Shown here in pieces: positions 20,596 to 28,461 of a stretch of 64,000 nucleotides of DNA. The notes beneath the pieces were generated by a model. That model made no database searches and had not been told where the DNA came from. It was given only the letters and a program-made list of their open reading frames with translations. Position numbers and translations under genes: made by a program. Source of the stretch: JBCCEJ01 sp039030335 (GTDB lineage: Bacteria; Pseudomonadota; Gammaproteobacteria; HK1); the NCBI GenBank assembly GCA_039030335.1, contig JBCCEJ010000004.1, forward strand, positions 1 to 64,000, written 5' to 3'. Within the stretch, counting starts at the first letter, position 1. The number at the start of each line of letters is the position of its first letter.

Positions 20596-22140
20596 GTGGC
20601 GGACAAGCGATCACCCAACAGACGCGGCGTGCGAACTGACGAGCGCACTCGGGTGCCAACCAAAAAGACCTCTGTCGAGCAGGCCTCTACCAAGAAGACC
20701 TCTACCAAGAAGACCTCTACCAAAACGGCCGCAGTCAAGAAGGCACCGTCGAAGCAAATGCGGCGCGCGAAGTCATCCCGTTCGCAGTCTTCTGGTGGCA
20801 AGGTCGCGTCACGGCAGGCCGCGAAGAAGCCGATGATGCACCTGGCGCAGTTTCTGGTGCACGGGCCGAGCTACCACAGCCTCGGCATGTGGCGGCATCC
20901 CGAAACTCTGGCGTCGCGGGATGCGTGGGCACGTCCGGAACTCTACCAGCACATCGCGCGGGTCTGTGAGCGCGGGCTGTTCGACATGGTGTTCTTCGCC
21001 GACCTCAACTACATCGCTGATTCCTATACCGGCACGCTCGGCCCCGCGCTGCGTTACGCGGCTCAGGCACCGGAGCACGATCCGATCCCATTGCTGTCGT
21101 GGATGGCTGCGGTTACCGAGCGCATCGGACTCGGCGCGACGTTCTCGACCAGCAATCAGCACCCGTTTTACGCGGCGCGCCTGTGGGCTACGTTGGACCA
21201 CCTTACGCGCGGACGCGCGGCATGGAACGTGGTTACGTCGATCAATCGCAATCAGCAGGCCAACTACGGTACGCGCCGCGCCGCGACGGACACGCGCTAT
21301 GAGCAGGCACATGAGTACATGGAGGTCTGCCGCAAACTCTGGAACAGCTGGGACGAAGATGCAGTCGTCATGGATCGCGACGACGCGATGTTCGTCGATC
21401 CGGACAAGGTCCGGCGCATCGACCACAAAGGGCGCTTCTTCAAATCGCGTGGTCCGCTGAACGTAGTACGTTCGCCGCAGAACGGTCCGGCGATTCTGCA
21501 GGCGGGAACATCATCCAAGGGCAAGGATTTCGCCGCCCGCTACGCAGACGGTATCTTCGCGATTCAGCCGCGGGCCAGAGACGCCGGCGCGCTGCTGCGC
21601 GATATCAAGGATCGGATGGCCACTTACGGTCGCGGCCCTGACGAGTGCCGCATTCTGTTCGGTGCGCAGCCGATCATCGGCGAGTCCGAAGCGCATGCGC
21701 GTGAAAAACAGGACGAGCACAACGAACTCGTGCCGTTGGAAGCGGGTCTTTCGATCCTGTCAGCGCATCTCGACTTCAATCTTGCCAAGGTGCCGCTCGA
21801 TGCAAAGATGACCGAGCGCGAGGAGCCGCAGCTCAAACGCATGCACACGCGCTTCCTGAAACCGGATGGCAGTTCGATGACGCTCGCCGAGGTGGCGCAG
21901 AAACATGGCCAGAGCGTCGGGCTGCCGCAGATCGTCGGCACCGCCAAGAGTGTGACCGATCAGCTCGAGGCCTTCTTCGACGAAGCCGGCGGCGATGGCT
22001 TCATGATCTCGCCGATATACTCCCCTGGCGCCATCGAGGAGTTCGTCGACCTCATCGTCCCTGAATTACAAAAGCGCGGCCGTTTCCGCAAGCAGTACAA
22101 GGGAGTGACGCAGCGCGAAATCCTCCGCCAAAACGACTGA
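20596..22140 (+). CDS. Flavin-dependent monooxygenase (NtaA/SnaA/DszA type) with basic N-terminal tail
   Basis: 514 residues from GTG 20596. From about residue 80 on (MMHLAQFLVHGPSYHSLGMWRHP) it is a luciferase-like TIM barrel of the nitrilotriacetate/pristinamycin IIA/dibenzothiophene monooxygenase group, which uses reduced FMN from a separate reductase. GLFDMVFFAD and ATFSTSNQHPFYAARLWATLDHLTRGRAAWNVVTS are typical blocks. The first ~78 residues are instead very rich in Lys, Ser, Thr and Arg with STKKT repeats. Translation could also begin inside or after this tail (Met at residues 55 or 79-80). The 55 bases after the amidase stop suggest an operon with it. Confidence 0.85.
   Translation: MADKRSPNRRGVRTDERTRVPTKKTSVEQASTKKTSTKKTSTKTAAVKKAPSKQMRRAKSSRSQSSGGKVASRQAAKKPMMHLAQFLVHGPSYHSLGMWRHPETLASRDAWARPELYQHIARVCERGLFDMVFFADLNYIADSYTGTLGPALRYAAQAPEHDPIPLLSWMAAVTERIGLGATFSTSNQHPFYAARLWATLDHLTRGRAAWNVVTSINRNQQANYGTRRAATDTRYEQAHEYMEVCRKLWNSWDEDAVVMDRDDAMFVDPDKVRRIDHKGRFFKSRGPLNVVRSPQNGPAILQAGTSSKGKDFAARYADGIFAIQPRARDAGALLRDIKDRMATYGRGPDECRILFGAQPIIGESEAHAREKQDEHNELVPLEAGLSILSAHLDFNLAKVPLDAKMTEREEPQLKRMHTRFLKPDGSSMTLAEVAQKHGQSVGLPQIVGTAKSVTDQLEAFFDEAGGDGFMISPIYSPGAIEEFVDLIVPELQKRGRFRKQYKGVTQREILRQND
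20684..20726 (+). repeat. 15-bp tandem repeat inside the monooxygenase gene
   Basis: Almost three copies of the unit CCTCTACCAAGAAGA begin at 20684, 20699 and 20714 (the third diverges after CCTCTACCAA). They encode the STKKT repeats of the basic tail. The unit is a multiple of three, so copy-number change keeps the frame. Confidence 0.85.
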
Positions 22141-22170
22141 GCCCTGAGTACTGACGCAATCGCTCGCGAT

Positions 22171-23169
22171 TCAGCTCGCGATCGATCGGACCGGGCGCGC
22201 GTCATCCAGGCTTCCCAGTTCCGCCGCCAGGTACTCCGCCAGTGCGAGGTGACCGCGCTTGTCTACCCGCGATTCGGCCGCTGAGTTGTAATTCGTGTTC
22301 GTATTGATGTCGTAGGTATAGGCGTGACCGTTGGTATCGACGATGAACTCGATCCCGGCGACGCTCGTATCATGCGCTTTTAACAGCGCCTTGTATCGCT
22401 CGGTCAGCGGGCTTGCGAAATTGTCCAGAATGGTGAACTTATCGGCCGGCACGTCATCCACGGTGCAAACCGTAGAACCGGCATCGCAGACGTCGGCGGG
22501 GCAAAGCTCAAATCCGTCGGATGTATTGACCCGCACGGCATAGAGCAATTCTCCGCCAATGAACTCACAACGCGTGATAAAAGGCTCGGGCGGTTCCACG
22601 TAGCGTTGTACGAGTACGAGCCCGTCAACCGGTTCCATCGATTCCTGGTTGTGCCGTTCCGACCAGGCGCTCTCGAGAGCCGCGACGTTTTCGTATCGAT
22701 GCACGCCGAGGCCTTTGCCGCCGCGGTTGTGTTTGACGATAAATGGTCTTTGCCGTGTCCCGCTGATGTCGTTGGCCGCCTGCAGGATTGCCGCGCGACC
22801 TCGAGCGACCAGCGTCTCGGGCGTCCGGATGCCAACAGCCTGCATCGCCAGATGTTGTGCCGCCTTGCTGAGTTCGAGTTGCAGCGTGCGGCTGCCGTTC
22901 AAGACCCGGACTGTTCCGAGTGGGCTGCCGGCTTCCAGCCAACGCAGCACCTGGGCCGTGAACTCCGGGGCATGGCCGTGTCCGCGCGTATGGGCCGAGG
23001 CGCTCATCCGGTTGAAGTAGACCCCGGGCTCAGGCGGTTGCTCCAGCGCCAGCACCCCCGCCGACATGTCCCACACCCGATAAGGAGCACCAACCTCCTG
23101 AAGCGCGCGTTCGAGCGGCTCAGTCCACTCGGGGTTTTCCTGCAGGATATGAATCTGATGTGCTGACAT
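22171..23169 (-). CDS. RimK-like ATP-grasp ligase
   Basis: 332 residues. The central ATP-grasp segment shows FIVKHNRGGKGLGVHRY (nucleotide-binding lysine and flexible Gly loop), LVQRYVEPPEPFITRCEFIGG, and the magnesium-binding end DTNGHAYTYDINTNTNYN. An N-terminal segment with MSAGVLALEQPPEPGVYFNRMSASAHTRGH resembles pre-ATP-grasp domains of RimK-type proteins. Members join an amino acid or peptide to a carboxylate through an acyl phosphate; the substrate here is unknown and no acceptor peptide gene is next to it. It converges on the monooxygenase gene with a 30-base gap. Confidence 0.78.
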   Translation of the reverse strand: MSAHQIHILQENPEWTEPLERALQEVGAPYRVWDMSAGVLALEQPPEPGVYFNRMSASAHTRGHGHAPEFTAQVLRWLEAGSPLGTVRVLNGSRTLQLELSKAAQHLAMQAVGIRTPETLVARGRAAILQAANDISGTRQRPFIVKHNRGGKGLGVHRYENVAALESAWSERHNQESMEPVDGLVLVQRYVEPPEPFITRCEFIGGELLYAVRVNTSDGFELCPADVCDAGSTVCTVDDVPADKFTILDNFASPLTERYKALLKAHDTSVAGIEFIVDTNGHAYTYDINTNTNYNSAAESRVDKRGHLALAEYLAAELGSLDDARPVRSIAS

Positions 23170-23441
23170 CGCGCGGCGCCCTATCTGCTCTGCGGTTCAT
23201 GACGGCGTAATGGGGGAGCCGCGCGCGGCCCGCAATACGTGCGGGAAGATACTTGTATCCGCGCCGCGCCTGCGGACCGATGTTCCGTCTGCGCGGTGTT
23301 CTGCGGAACTTGAGCGGGGTCGTCCGGTCCGGCTAGTTGGCAGGGCGCGTACTCGTGTGCGTGTATCATGACGCAGCGCCAGCAGGCGCGAATGCCGGGC
23401 TCGTTCAGTCCGGCGCGCATACCCAGGAAGACCAAGTATCG

Positions 23442-24056
23442 ATGAGCGCGAATGAGTCCCGCGCACGGGGGCGCGGTGCCGGGTGGCAGTCCCGCTTGCG
23501 GCAGATCTATTTACGCCGGCTGATCGTGCCGCTCTTCCGCGGCAAACACGCGGCTGAATACACCGCGCGCGGCGCGATGTTCGGCCTGGCCATCGCGTTC
23601 ACACCGTTGGTCGGCGTTCAGATGCCGATCGTGCTGGCGGTCTGGGTCGTCGTGCGTGCGATGGCGCCGCGCTACGACTTCTCTCTGGTGGTGGGGCTCG
23701 CCTACACGTGGGTCAGCAACGTCTTCACCGTGCCTCCAATCTATTACACCTTTCTGGTCACGGGTCAGCTGATGCTCGGACGCTTCGATGAGGTGGGTAG
23801 TCTCAGCGCGTTTGTGACGGCACTCGACTCCGCTGCCGGCGAAGCCGACTCCTGGCTGGCGTCACTATGGGCCGGGACGGTCGCGCTGTTCGAGGCGTTC
23901 GGTGTACCGATGTTCGTTGGCTGCGTACCATGGATGTTCGTGATGGGATGGGTTGGCTACAAGTTCAGTCTCGCTGTCATCACGAAAGTGCGCGCGCGCC
24001 GGGCAGCGCGCGAGCGCCGTCGACGTGGCCTCGACTCAGCGCCTCAACAAAGCTGA
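23442..24056 (+). CDS. DUF2062 membrane protein
   Basis: 204 residues from ATG 23442 (the open frame extends to 23337, but the upstream residues are unlike the family). A basic N-terminus is followed by LRRLIVPLFRGKHAAEYTARGAMFGLAIAFTPLVGVQMP, the DUF2062 signature, then hydrophobic helices (PIVLAVWVVVRAMA, VGLAYTWVSNVFTVPPIYYTF, MFVGCVPWMFVMGWVGY). The family is a small inner-membrane protein of unknown function. Its last 13 bases overlap the end of the convergent methyltransferase gene. Confidence 0.8.
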   Translation: MSANESRARGRGAGWQSRLRQIYLRRLIVPLFRGKHAAEYTARGAMFGLAIAFTPLVGVQMPIVLAVWVVVRAMAPRYDFSLVVGLAYTWVSNVFTVPPIYYTFLVTGQLMLGRFDEVGSLSAFVTALDSAAGEADSWLASLWAGTVALFEAFGVPMFVGCVPWMFVMGWVGYKFSLAVITKVRARRAARERRRRGLDSAPQQS

Positions 24057-24709
24057 TAGACCCAGTAGTGTGCATCCCCGTCGTTGGTGTATTCAGCATC
24101 CCGGACGCAGTGCACCAGACGCGCCCTGCCTGTCGACTCGAGCTGGTCTGACACCTGCTGGTAGTGCGTGGTGTCGTAGTACGACGTTCGCGTGCTGGTG
24201 GCGAAGAAGCCGCCGGGGCGCACCATGTTGGCCAGTTCCAGAAGCGCCTCAGGCTTGACGTGCCCGAGCGTGAATACGCCGCAGCAAACAGCTACATCAT
24301 ATTGACCGGTCCACTCGGCACCCATCGGCCGGTTCAGGTCGAAGTGGCTCCATAGCGAGCGGTAGATGTCGAGCTTGCGGGCGACGTCAATCATATTGTC
24401 GGACAGGTCCATCCCGTCCAGGGTCGTGGCTCCGGCTTCGACCATCAACGCACCGACCTGCCCGGTGCCGCAGCCGACATCGGCGATCACGAAGTCTGCC
24501 AACGGCATCTCGATATCCACGTCGGCAGCCTGCACCAGGGCTTCGCTCAATACCTTCAACATCAGTGAGGGCCCGACGTAGTCGCCCTGCAGGTCGAGAT
24601 CGTAGGTCGCCGCCCAATCCGCGTAGTGCGCCTGAATGCTGGCCGTCTCACCATCCAGGTTCAGTGCATCGTGGATCTGTTCCTGCGGGGCTGGTCTGTC
24701 GGAATGCAT
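24044..24709 (-). CDS. Class I SAM-dependent methyltransferase (METTL27-like)
   Basis: 221 residues from ATG 24709, favoured over an ATG at 24787 because GGAGAG lies 8 bases upstream and MHSDRPAPQEQIHDALNLDGE is a natural beginning. YADWAATYDLDL is followed by the SAM-binding motif VIADVGCGTGQVGALM, the acidic strand end LDGMDLSDNMI, and VAVCCGVFTLGHV. The pattern (phosphopantetheine-like start, YADWAxxYD) recalls the Williams-Beuren-region methyltransferase family. The substrate is unknown. It overlaps the convergent DUF2062 gene by 13 bases. Confidence 0.8.
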   Translation of the reverse strand: MHSDRPAPQEQIHDALNLDGETASIQAHYADWAATYDLDLQGDYVGPSLMLKVLSEALVQAADVDIEMPLADFVIADVGCGTGQVGALMVEAGATTLDGMDLSDNMIDVARKLDIYRSLWSHFDLNRPMGAEWTGQYDVAVCCGVFTLGHVKPEALLELANMVRPGGFFATSTRTSYYDTTHYQQVSDQLESTGRARLVHCVRDAEYTNDGDAHYWVYQLC

Positions 24710-24817
24710 GGCGGCTCTCTCCAGCTTGAGCTTGACATTAGGATGTCGCATAGCGAACTCGCGTGCCAGATCTCTGATGTCTGGCACATCGCGCGCCTGC
24801 TGGAGCGGAAAACGCAG

Positions 24818-25774
24818 TCAGTCAAGTGCGTCTGCGATGGCCAAGGCTGCTGCTCGCAGGGCGTCAAGCGCTTCTGGGATCAACGCATCAAGGGTCAGAA
24901 AGCCATGGATTTGCCCGTCGAAGCACCGGTAGGTCGAGACGTTGCCGGCTGCCAGCAGGGCTTCGTGATAGGCGTGCCCTTCGTCTCGAAGCGGATCGAA
25001 ACCGGCGGTGAGTACCAATGCTGCAGGCAGGTCGGCAAGCGACTGAGCGCAGGCCGGCGATGCGCGCCAGTCGTCCCGATCGGCGTCGCCGCGCAGGTAG
25101 TGTGACTGAAACCACGCGATGGACTCCGGTGTCAGCAGGTGCTGCGTGAAGAGCTGGTGCGAAGGGGCGGTGCAGTGCATGTCGGTGGCCGGGTAGAGCA
25201 GTGCCTGAAATGCGATCTCGGGGCCGCCCTGGTCGCGGGCCATCAACGCGACGACGGCGGCGAGGTTGCCGCCGGCGCTGTCGCCGCTGACGATCAGCCG
25301 GGCGGGGTCGACGTCCAGCGCAACAGCATTGGCCGCCACCCAGGCGAGCGCGGCATAAGCGTCTTCCACGCCGGCCGGGAACGGGGCTTCGGGTGCGAGA
25401 CGGTAGTCGACCGAGACGACGACCGCGCCGGACATCGATGCGAGGTGCCGGCAAAGTCCGTCGTGGGTGTCCAGGCTGCCAATCACCCACCCGCCACCGT
25501 GGTAATAGACGATGACGGGACGTGTGCCTTCCGCGGGCCTGTATAGCCGAAGCGCCAACTCCCCGCCGGGGCCCGGGATATTGCGGTCGACAACCGCCAT
25601 CTCCGGACCATCGCTGCCAAACAATTCCTTCGACTTGAGATTCATCTCCCGCGCGAGTGCGGGTGACGCCTCGTGCAAGGCCGGCGTGCCGTTTTCCTGT
25701 GCCTTTCGCAGTATGTCGAGCATGCGGGCGGCACCGGCGTCGAGCGCCGCGTTGTCGGTTGGGGTGTCAGTCAT
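24818..25774 (-). CDS. Alpha/beta-hydrolase esterase/lipase, hormone-sensitive-lipase type
   Basis: 318 residues. The oxyanion motif HGGGW (92-96) and the nucleophile S166 in GDSAGGN identify the HSL (family IV) esterases. D260 in TAGFDPLRDE and H290 in DGQIHGF complete the triad. No signal peptide is seen, so it is cytosolic. It probably hydrolyses short acyl or aryl esters. It lies 47 bases downstream of the HpaB-like monooxygenase and is likely the third gene of a MarR-HpaB-esterase transcript, suggesting that it prepares or processes a phenolic ester. Confidence 0.9.
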   Translation of the reverse strand: MTDTPTDNAALDAGAARMLDILRKAQENGTPALHEASPALAREMNLKSKELFGSDGPEMAVVDRNIPGPGGELALRLYRPAEGTRPVIVYYHGGGWVIGSLDTHDGLCRHLASMSGAVVVSVDYRLAPEAPFPAGVEDAYAALAWVAANAVALDVDPARLIVSGDSAGGNLAAVVALMARDQGGPEIAFQALLYPATDMHCTAPSHQLFTQHLLTPESIAWFQSHYLRGDADRDDWRASPACAQSLADLPAALVLTAGFDPLRDEGHAYHEALLAAGNVSTYRCFDGQIHGFLTLDALIPEALDALRAAALAIADALD

Positions 25775-25821
25775 CGTCGGGCTCTGTCTCTGAAGCGAAT
25801 CGGGCTCGGGTCGAACGCGGC

Positions 25822-27291
25822 TCAGGCCGCGTCCAGCAGCGCGTTCACGCGGTCGATCATCTCATCGGTGTTGTACAGGTCGTAGTAGATCGATGCCATG
25901 ACCGGCTGCGGGCCAAAGAAGAACCGCTCGTAGAGTGCCTGGCGATTGCCGAATCCGGAGACCGCGACGTCATGCGCGAGGCGGAACAGCCCGACGCGAT
26001 CACGGCTTTCGAGATTGACGGTCTGGAAATACTGTCCCACATCGTTGGCAAGCGCATTGTCGAAGTCGGCCTCGCACGGCGTCGCCATCAGTGAGCTCGA
26101 GCCGATTAGCTGAATGGCTTCGACCATGCGTGGGTACATCTTCGGAAACAGGTTCCGGGAGGTGTCGATAGGCCGGCGCAACGGTACGAAGGTACCGCGC
26201 TGGTCGGCGTGTGCCTGTTCCTCCGCGCTGAATTTGAGCGCACGCACGGTTTCGGCCATGAACATGATCTCGGCGATCTGACCTTTGACGCCCATGTCCT
26301 TGTCCTTGCCGGTCGCCTTCGCCATCGCACAGAGCAGACCCACGATGAATTCCGCCTTGGCGAGTTTGCCGCACACCACCTGATGCATCATGTGGACGAC
26401 GGCGTTGGTCTCGGCGAAGGCACGGTTGCACATCAGCGGATCGCGGTACATGAATACCCGCTCCCAGGGCACGAGCACATTATCGAAGATGACGACGGCG
26501 TCCATCTCCTCGAAGCGCGAGGCGAGCGGCGCATCGAAATTCGATTTGTTGTGGTCGTAGCTGTCGCGGCAGATCAGGCGGAGTCCAGGGGTCGAGAGCG
26601 GCATCGCGAACGCGAAGGCAAACGGCAGATTCTCGTCCGATCCTTTCAGTAGCGTCGATGGGAAGACTTCGATCTCATCGGCGTGCGGCCCTAGTGTCGC
26701 GAGCAGTCGCGCGCCATTCACGACGATGCCGGCGTCGGTTTCCTTGACGATCTGAAGCGCCACCTTGTCGCTGTATTTGCCTTCTTTCGCCTGGGCGTGG
26801 TTGAACGTGGGATTGACCAGCGTGTGCGTGAGCACTTTGTCATGACTGCGCACGTGCGCATAAAAATTGCGCATGTTGTCCGCGAACTCGGGGCGGCCTT
26901 CAGCCAGGAAATCGGCGGCTGCGTGGAACGCCATGATCGACGCGTTCTTGTAATCCGGTGTGCGTCCGAACATGCCGTGCGACCATTTCGCCCATTCATA
27001 AAACGCTGCGCCACGCGCTTTGATGTCGTCTTTGTCGTTCGGTACCTTGAACGACATACCGAAGCGCTTGCCCTCTTCTTCGTAGGTCAGCGTCTTTTTG
27101 AGGTCCGGCTCGAACTGCTTGTCGAGGAAGCCGGCGAGCGTACGTGCGCCACGCCCGAGCCCTGGATGTGCGGTCACGTCGCTGACGCGCTCACCCTGCA
27201 TCCAGACCTCACGACCGTCCTGCAAACCTTCCAGATACTGTGCGCCGGTCCGAATGCCGTCGCCGATACTGCTCAATGCGTGGTTACTCAT
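25822..27291 (-). CDS. 4-hydroxyphenylacetate 3-monooxygenase oxygenase component family (HpaB-like)
   Basis: 489 residues from ATG 27291, with GGAGAG upstream; an earlier in-frame ATG at 27324 overlaps the regulator's stop. The HpaB/PvcC/HpcB fold is recognised by RTGAQYLEGLQDGREVWMQGE, FYAHVRSHDKVLTHTLVNP, VVNGARLLATLGPHADEI, DNVLVPWERVFMY and YQFF-like C-terminal blocks. These enzymes hydroxylate phenols with reduced FADH2; related members act as 4-hydroxybutyryl-CoA dehydratases, which carry a Fe-S cysteine set I do not see complete here. No HpaC reductase gene is adjacent, so reduced flavin must come from elsewhere. Confidence 0.85.
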   Translation of the reverse strand: MSNHALSSIGDGIRTGAQYLEGLQDGREVWMQGERVSDVTAHPGLGRGARTLAGFLDKQFEPDLKKTLTYEEEGKRFGMSFKVPNDKDDIKARGAAFYEWAKWSHGMFGRTPDYKNASIMAFHAAADFLAEGRPEFADNMRNFYAHVRSHDKVLTHTLVNPTFNHAQAKEGKYSDKVALQIVKETDAGIVVNGARLLATLGPHADEIEVFPSTLLKGSDENLPFAFAFAMPLSTPGLRLICRDSYDHNKSNFDAPLASRFEEMDAVVIFDNVLVPWERVFMYRDPLMCNRAFAETNAVVHMMHQVVCGKLAKAEFIVGLLCAMAKATGKDKDMGVKGQIAEIMFMAETVRALKFSAEEQAHADQRGTFVPLRRPIDTSRNLFPKMYPRMVEAIQLIGSSSLMATPCEADFDNALANDVGQYFQTVNLESRDRVGLFRLAHDVAVSGFGNRQALYERFFFGPQPVMASIYYDLYNTDEMIDRVNALLDAA

Positions 27292-27320
27292 GCGCTTCTC
27301 TCCAGCGGCAAGGCCTTGAG

Positions 27321-27770
27321 TCAAGCCGCGTCCGGTTGTTGTTCGGAGTTACCGGCCTCCCGGTTGAAAGCCTTCAACGCGGTCAGCAGTTGGGTCCAGA
27401 GCGCCGGGTCCACCGACGCTTCGAGTTCCGCGTAGACCTGGTCGACCAATGGCCTGACCTGAGCCTCCAGGGCGCTGCCCCGAGGGGTCGCCTGGATCCA
27501 TACGACGCGCCGGTCGGTTGCCGAGCGCTGTCGCTCGACCAGGCCGTCGCGGCTCAGGCGATCGACGACGCCGACGAGGCTCGGCGCTGGAATGAGCGTG
27601 ACGCCCGCGAGTTCCGAGAGCGCGACGTGCTCGCGCTCCCACAGCGTGCGCAACACGCGCCACTGCGGCTCGGTGAGACCAAATTGCTTGAAGATGGCGC
27701 GAAAACGCGGCAACACCCGGTCGAGGGTCTGATAGAGCAGCATCGGCAGCGACTGTTCGAACGCCAACAT
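27321..27770 (-). CDS. MarR-family regulator (HpaR-like)
   Basis: 149 residues, winged helix-turn-helix. FGLTEPQWRVLRTLWE, LSELAGVTLIPAPSLVGVVDRLSRDGLVER and the wing SATDRRVVWIQATPRG match the HpaR repressor of the homoprotocatechuate pathway. It lies immediately upstream of, and in the same direction as, the HpaB-like gene (30 bases to its ATG), so it probably represses this operon and is released by an aromatic ligand. The AT-rich repeats just before its own start are the likely operator. Confidence 0.88.
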   Translation of the reverse strand: MLAFEQSLPMLLYQTLDRVLPRFRAIFKQFGLTEPQWRVLRTLWEREHVALSELAGVTLIPAPSLVGVVDRLSRDGLVERQRSATDRRVVWIQATPRGSALEAQVRPLVDQVYAELEASVDPALWTQLLTALKAFNREAGNSEQQPDAA

Positions 27771-27810
27771 GCAAATGAATTAATTAACATGTGAATGATT
27801 TCGATGTTAA
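27766..27810 (-). promoter_or_regulatory. Candidate MarR/HpaR operator
   Basis: An AT-rich island in GC-rich surroundings at the start of the regulator gene. Two similar 16-base sequences begin AACATG at 27766 and 27786 (13 of 16 positions equal), 20 bases apart and so on about the same helix face. A TTAACAT (27784-27790) is also inverted as ATGTTAA (27804-27810). Such repeats at a marR start suggest autoregulation; binding itself is inferred. Confidence 0.45.
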
Positions 27811-27845
27811 TGAATGCACCAGCCATGTCAAGCGAATGATTGTCT

Positions 27846-28388
27846 TCAGCGAGTCCGCAAGGTCAGAGTCCGGTCGCTTTGCTGGATATCGAGATGTTTT
27901 AAGAAGGACATGCCGAGCAGCACCTCCTCGCCCTGAAAGCCGGGCGCGATGATCCCCTCGACGTTGCTCAACTCGATATTGCCGAGCCGCACCGTTTCGA
28001 GTGTGGTGAGGTAGCCGGTCGAGACGCCGTTGGCAGTTTGCAACTGGATCGGCCGGCCGGGCGCAGCGTTGAAACGCTCGGCTACGGCACCCGGGATAGC
28101 GATGCTGGTGGCGCCGGTATCGACCAGAAAAACCGCGCCCACGCCATTGATGGCGCCAGATGCCACGTAGTGACCGCGGCGGTTGGCGATCAGTTCGACC
28201 TCCGCCGTACCACCATCCAGGGCCCGCCCCGCGACACTGGTGTTCGGGTTGTACTGGCGGTCGTACCAGCCGTCGAACAGAAACGCGAGCAGCCCGATCG
28301 CAAACACCCAACCGAGCACGATGAAAGTGGCGCCGAGGCCGCGCGTTTGCGGATCGCGGCGCGGATGGCGGAACGGGTCTTCGGGTGA
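27846..28388 (-). CDS. Membrane-anchored retropepsin-like aspartic protease (clan AA)
   Basis: 180 residues from GTG 28388; the frame is open to a TTG at 28460, which is also possible. A short cytoplasmic segment, one TM helix (GATFIVLGWVFAIGLLAFLF) and a periplasmic single aspartic-protease lobe with the active-site triplet FLVDTGAT and the flap region TANGVSTGYLTTLETVRLG. LLGMSFLKHLD is the second hallmark of the TIGR02281 family. Like retropepsins, it must dimerise to form the active site. The biological role of the family is not settled. It shares a 73-base divergent region with the CoA ligase gene. Confidence 0.85.
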   Translation of the reverse strand, partial: SPEDPFRHPRRDPQTRGLGATFIVLGWVFAIGLLAFLFDGWYDRQYNPNTSVAGRALDGGTAEVELIANRRGHYVASGAINGVGAVFLVDTGATSIAIPGAVAERFNAAPGRPIQLQTANGVSTGYLTTLETVRLGNIELSNVEGIIAPGFQGEEVLLGMSFLKHLDIQQSDRTLTLRTR

Positions 28389-28461
28389 CACCAACGTTTG
28401 CGTCCTGACGGCCAGAGGCCGGATGATAGAAATCTGGTGGTGAGACAGTGGGGACTTCAAG

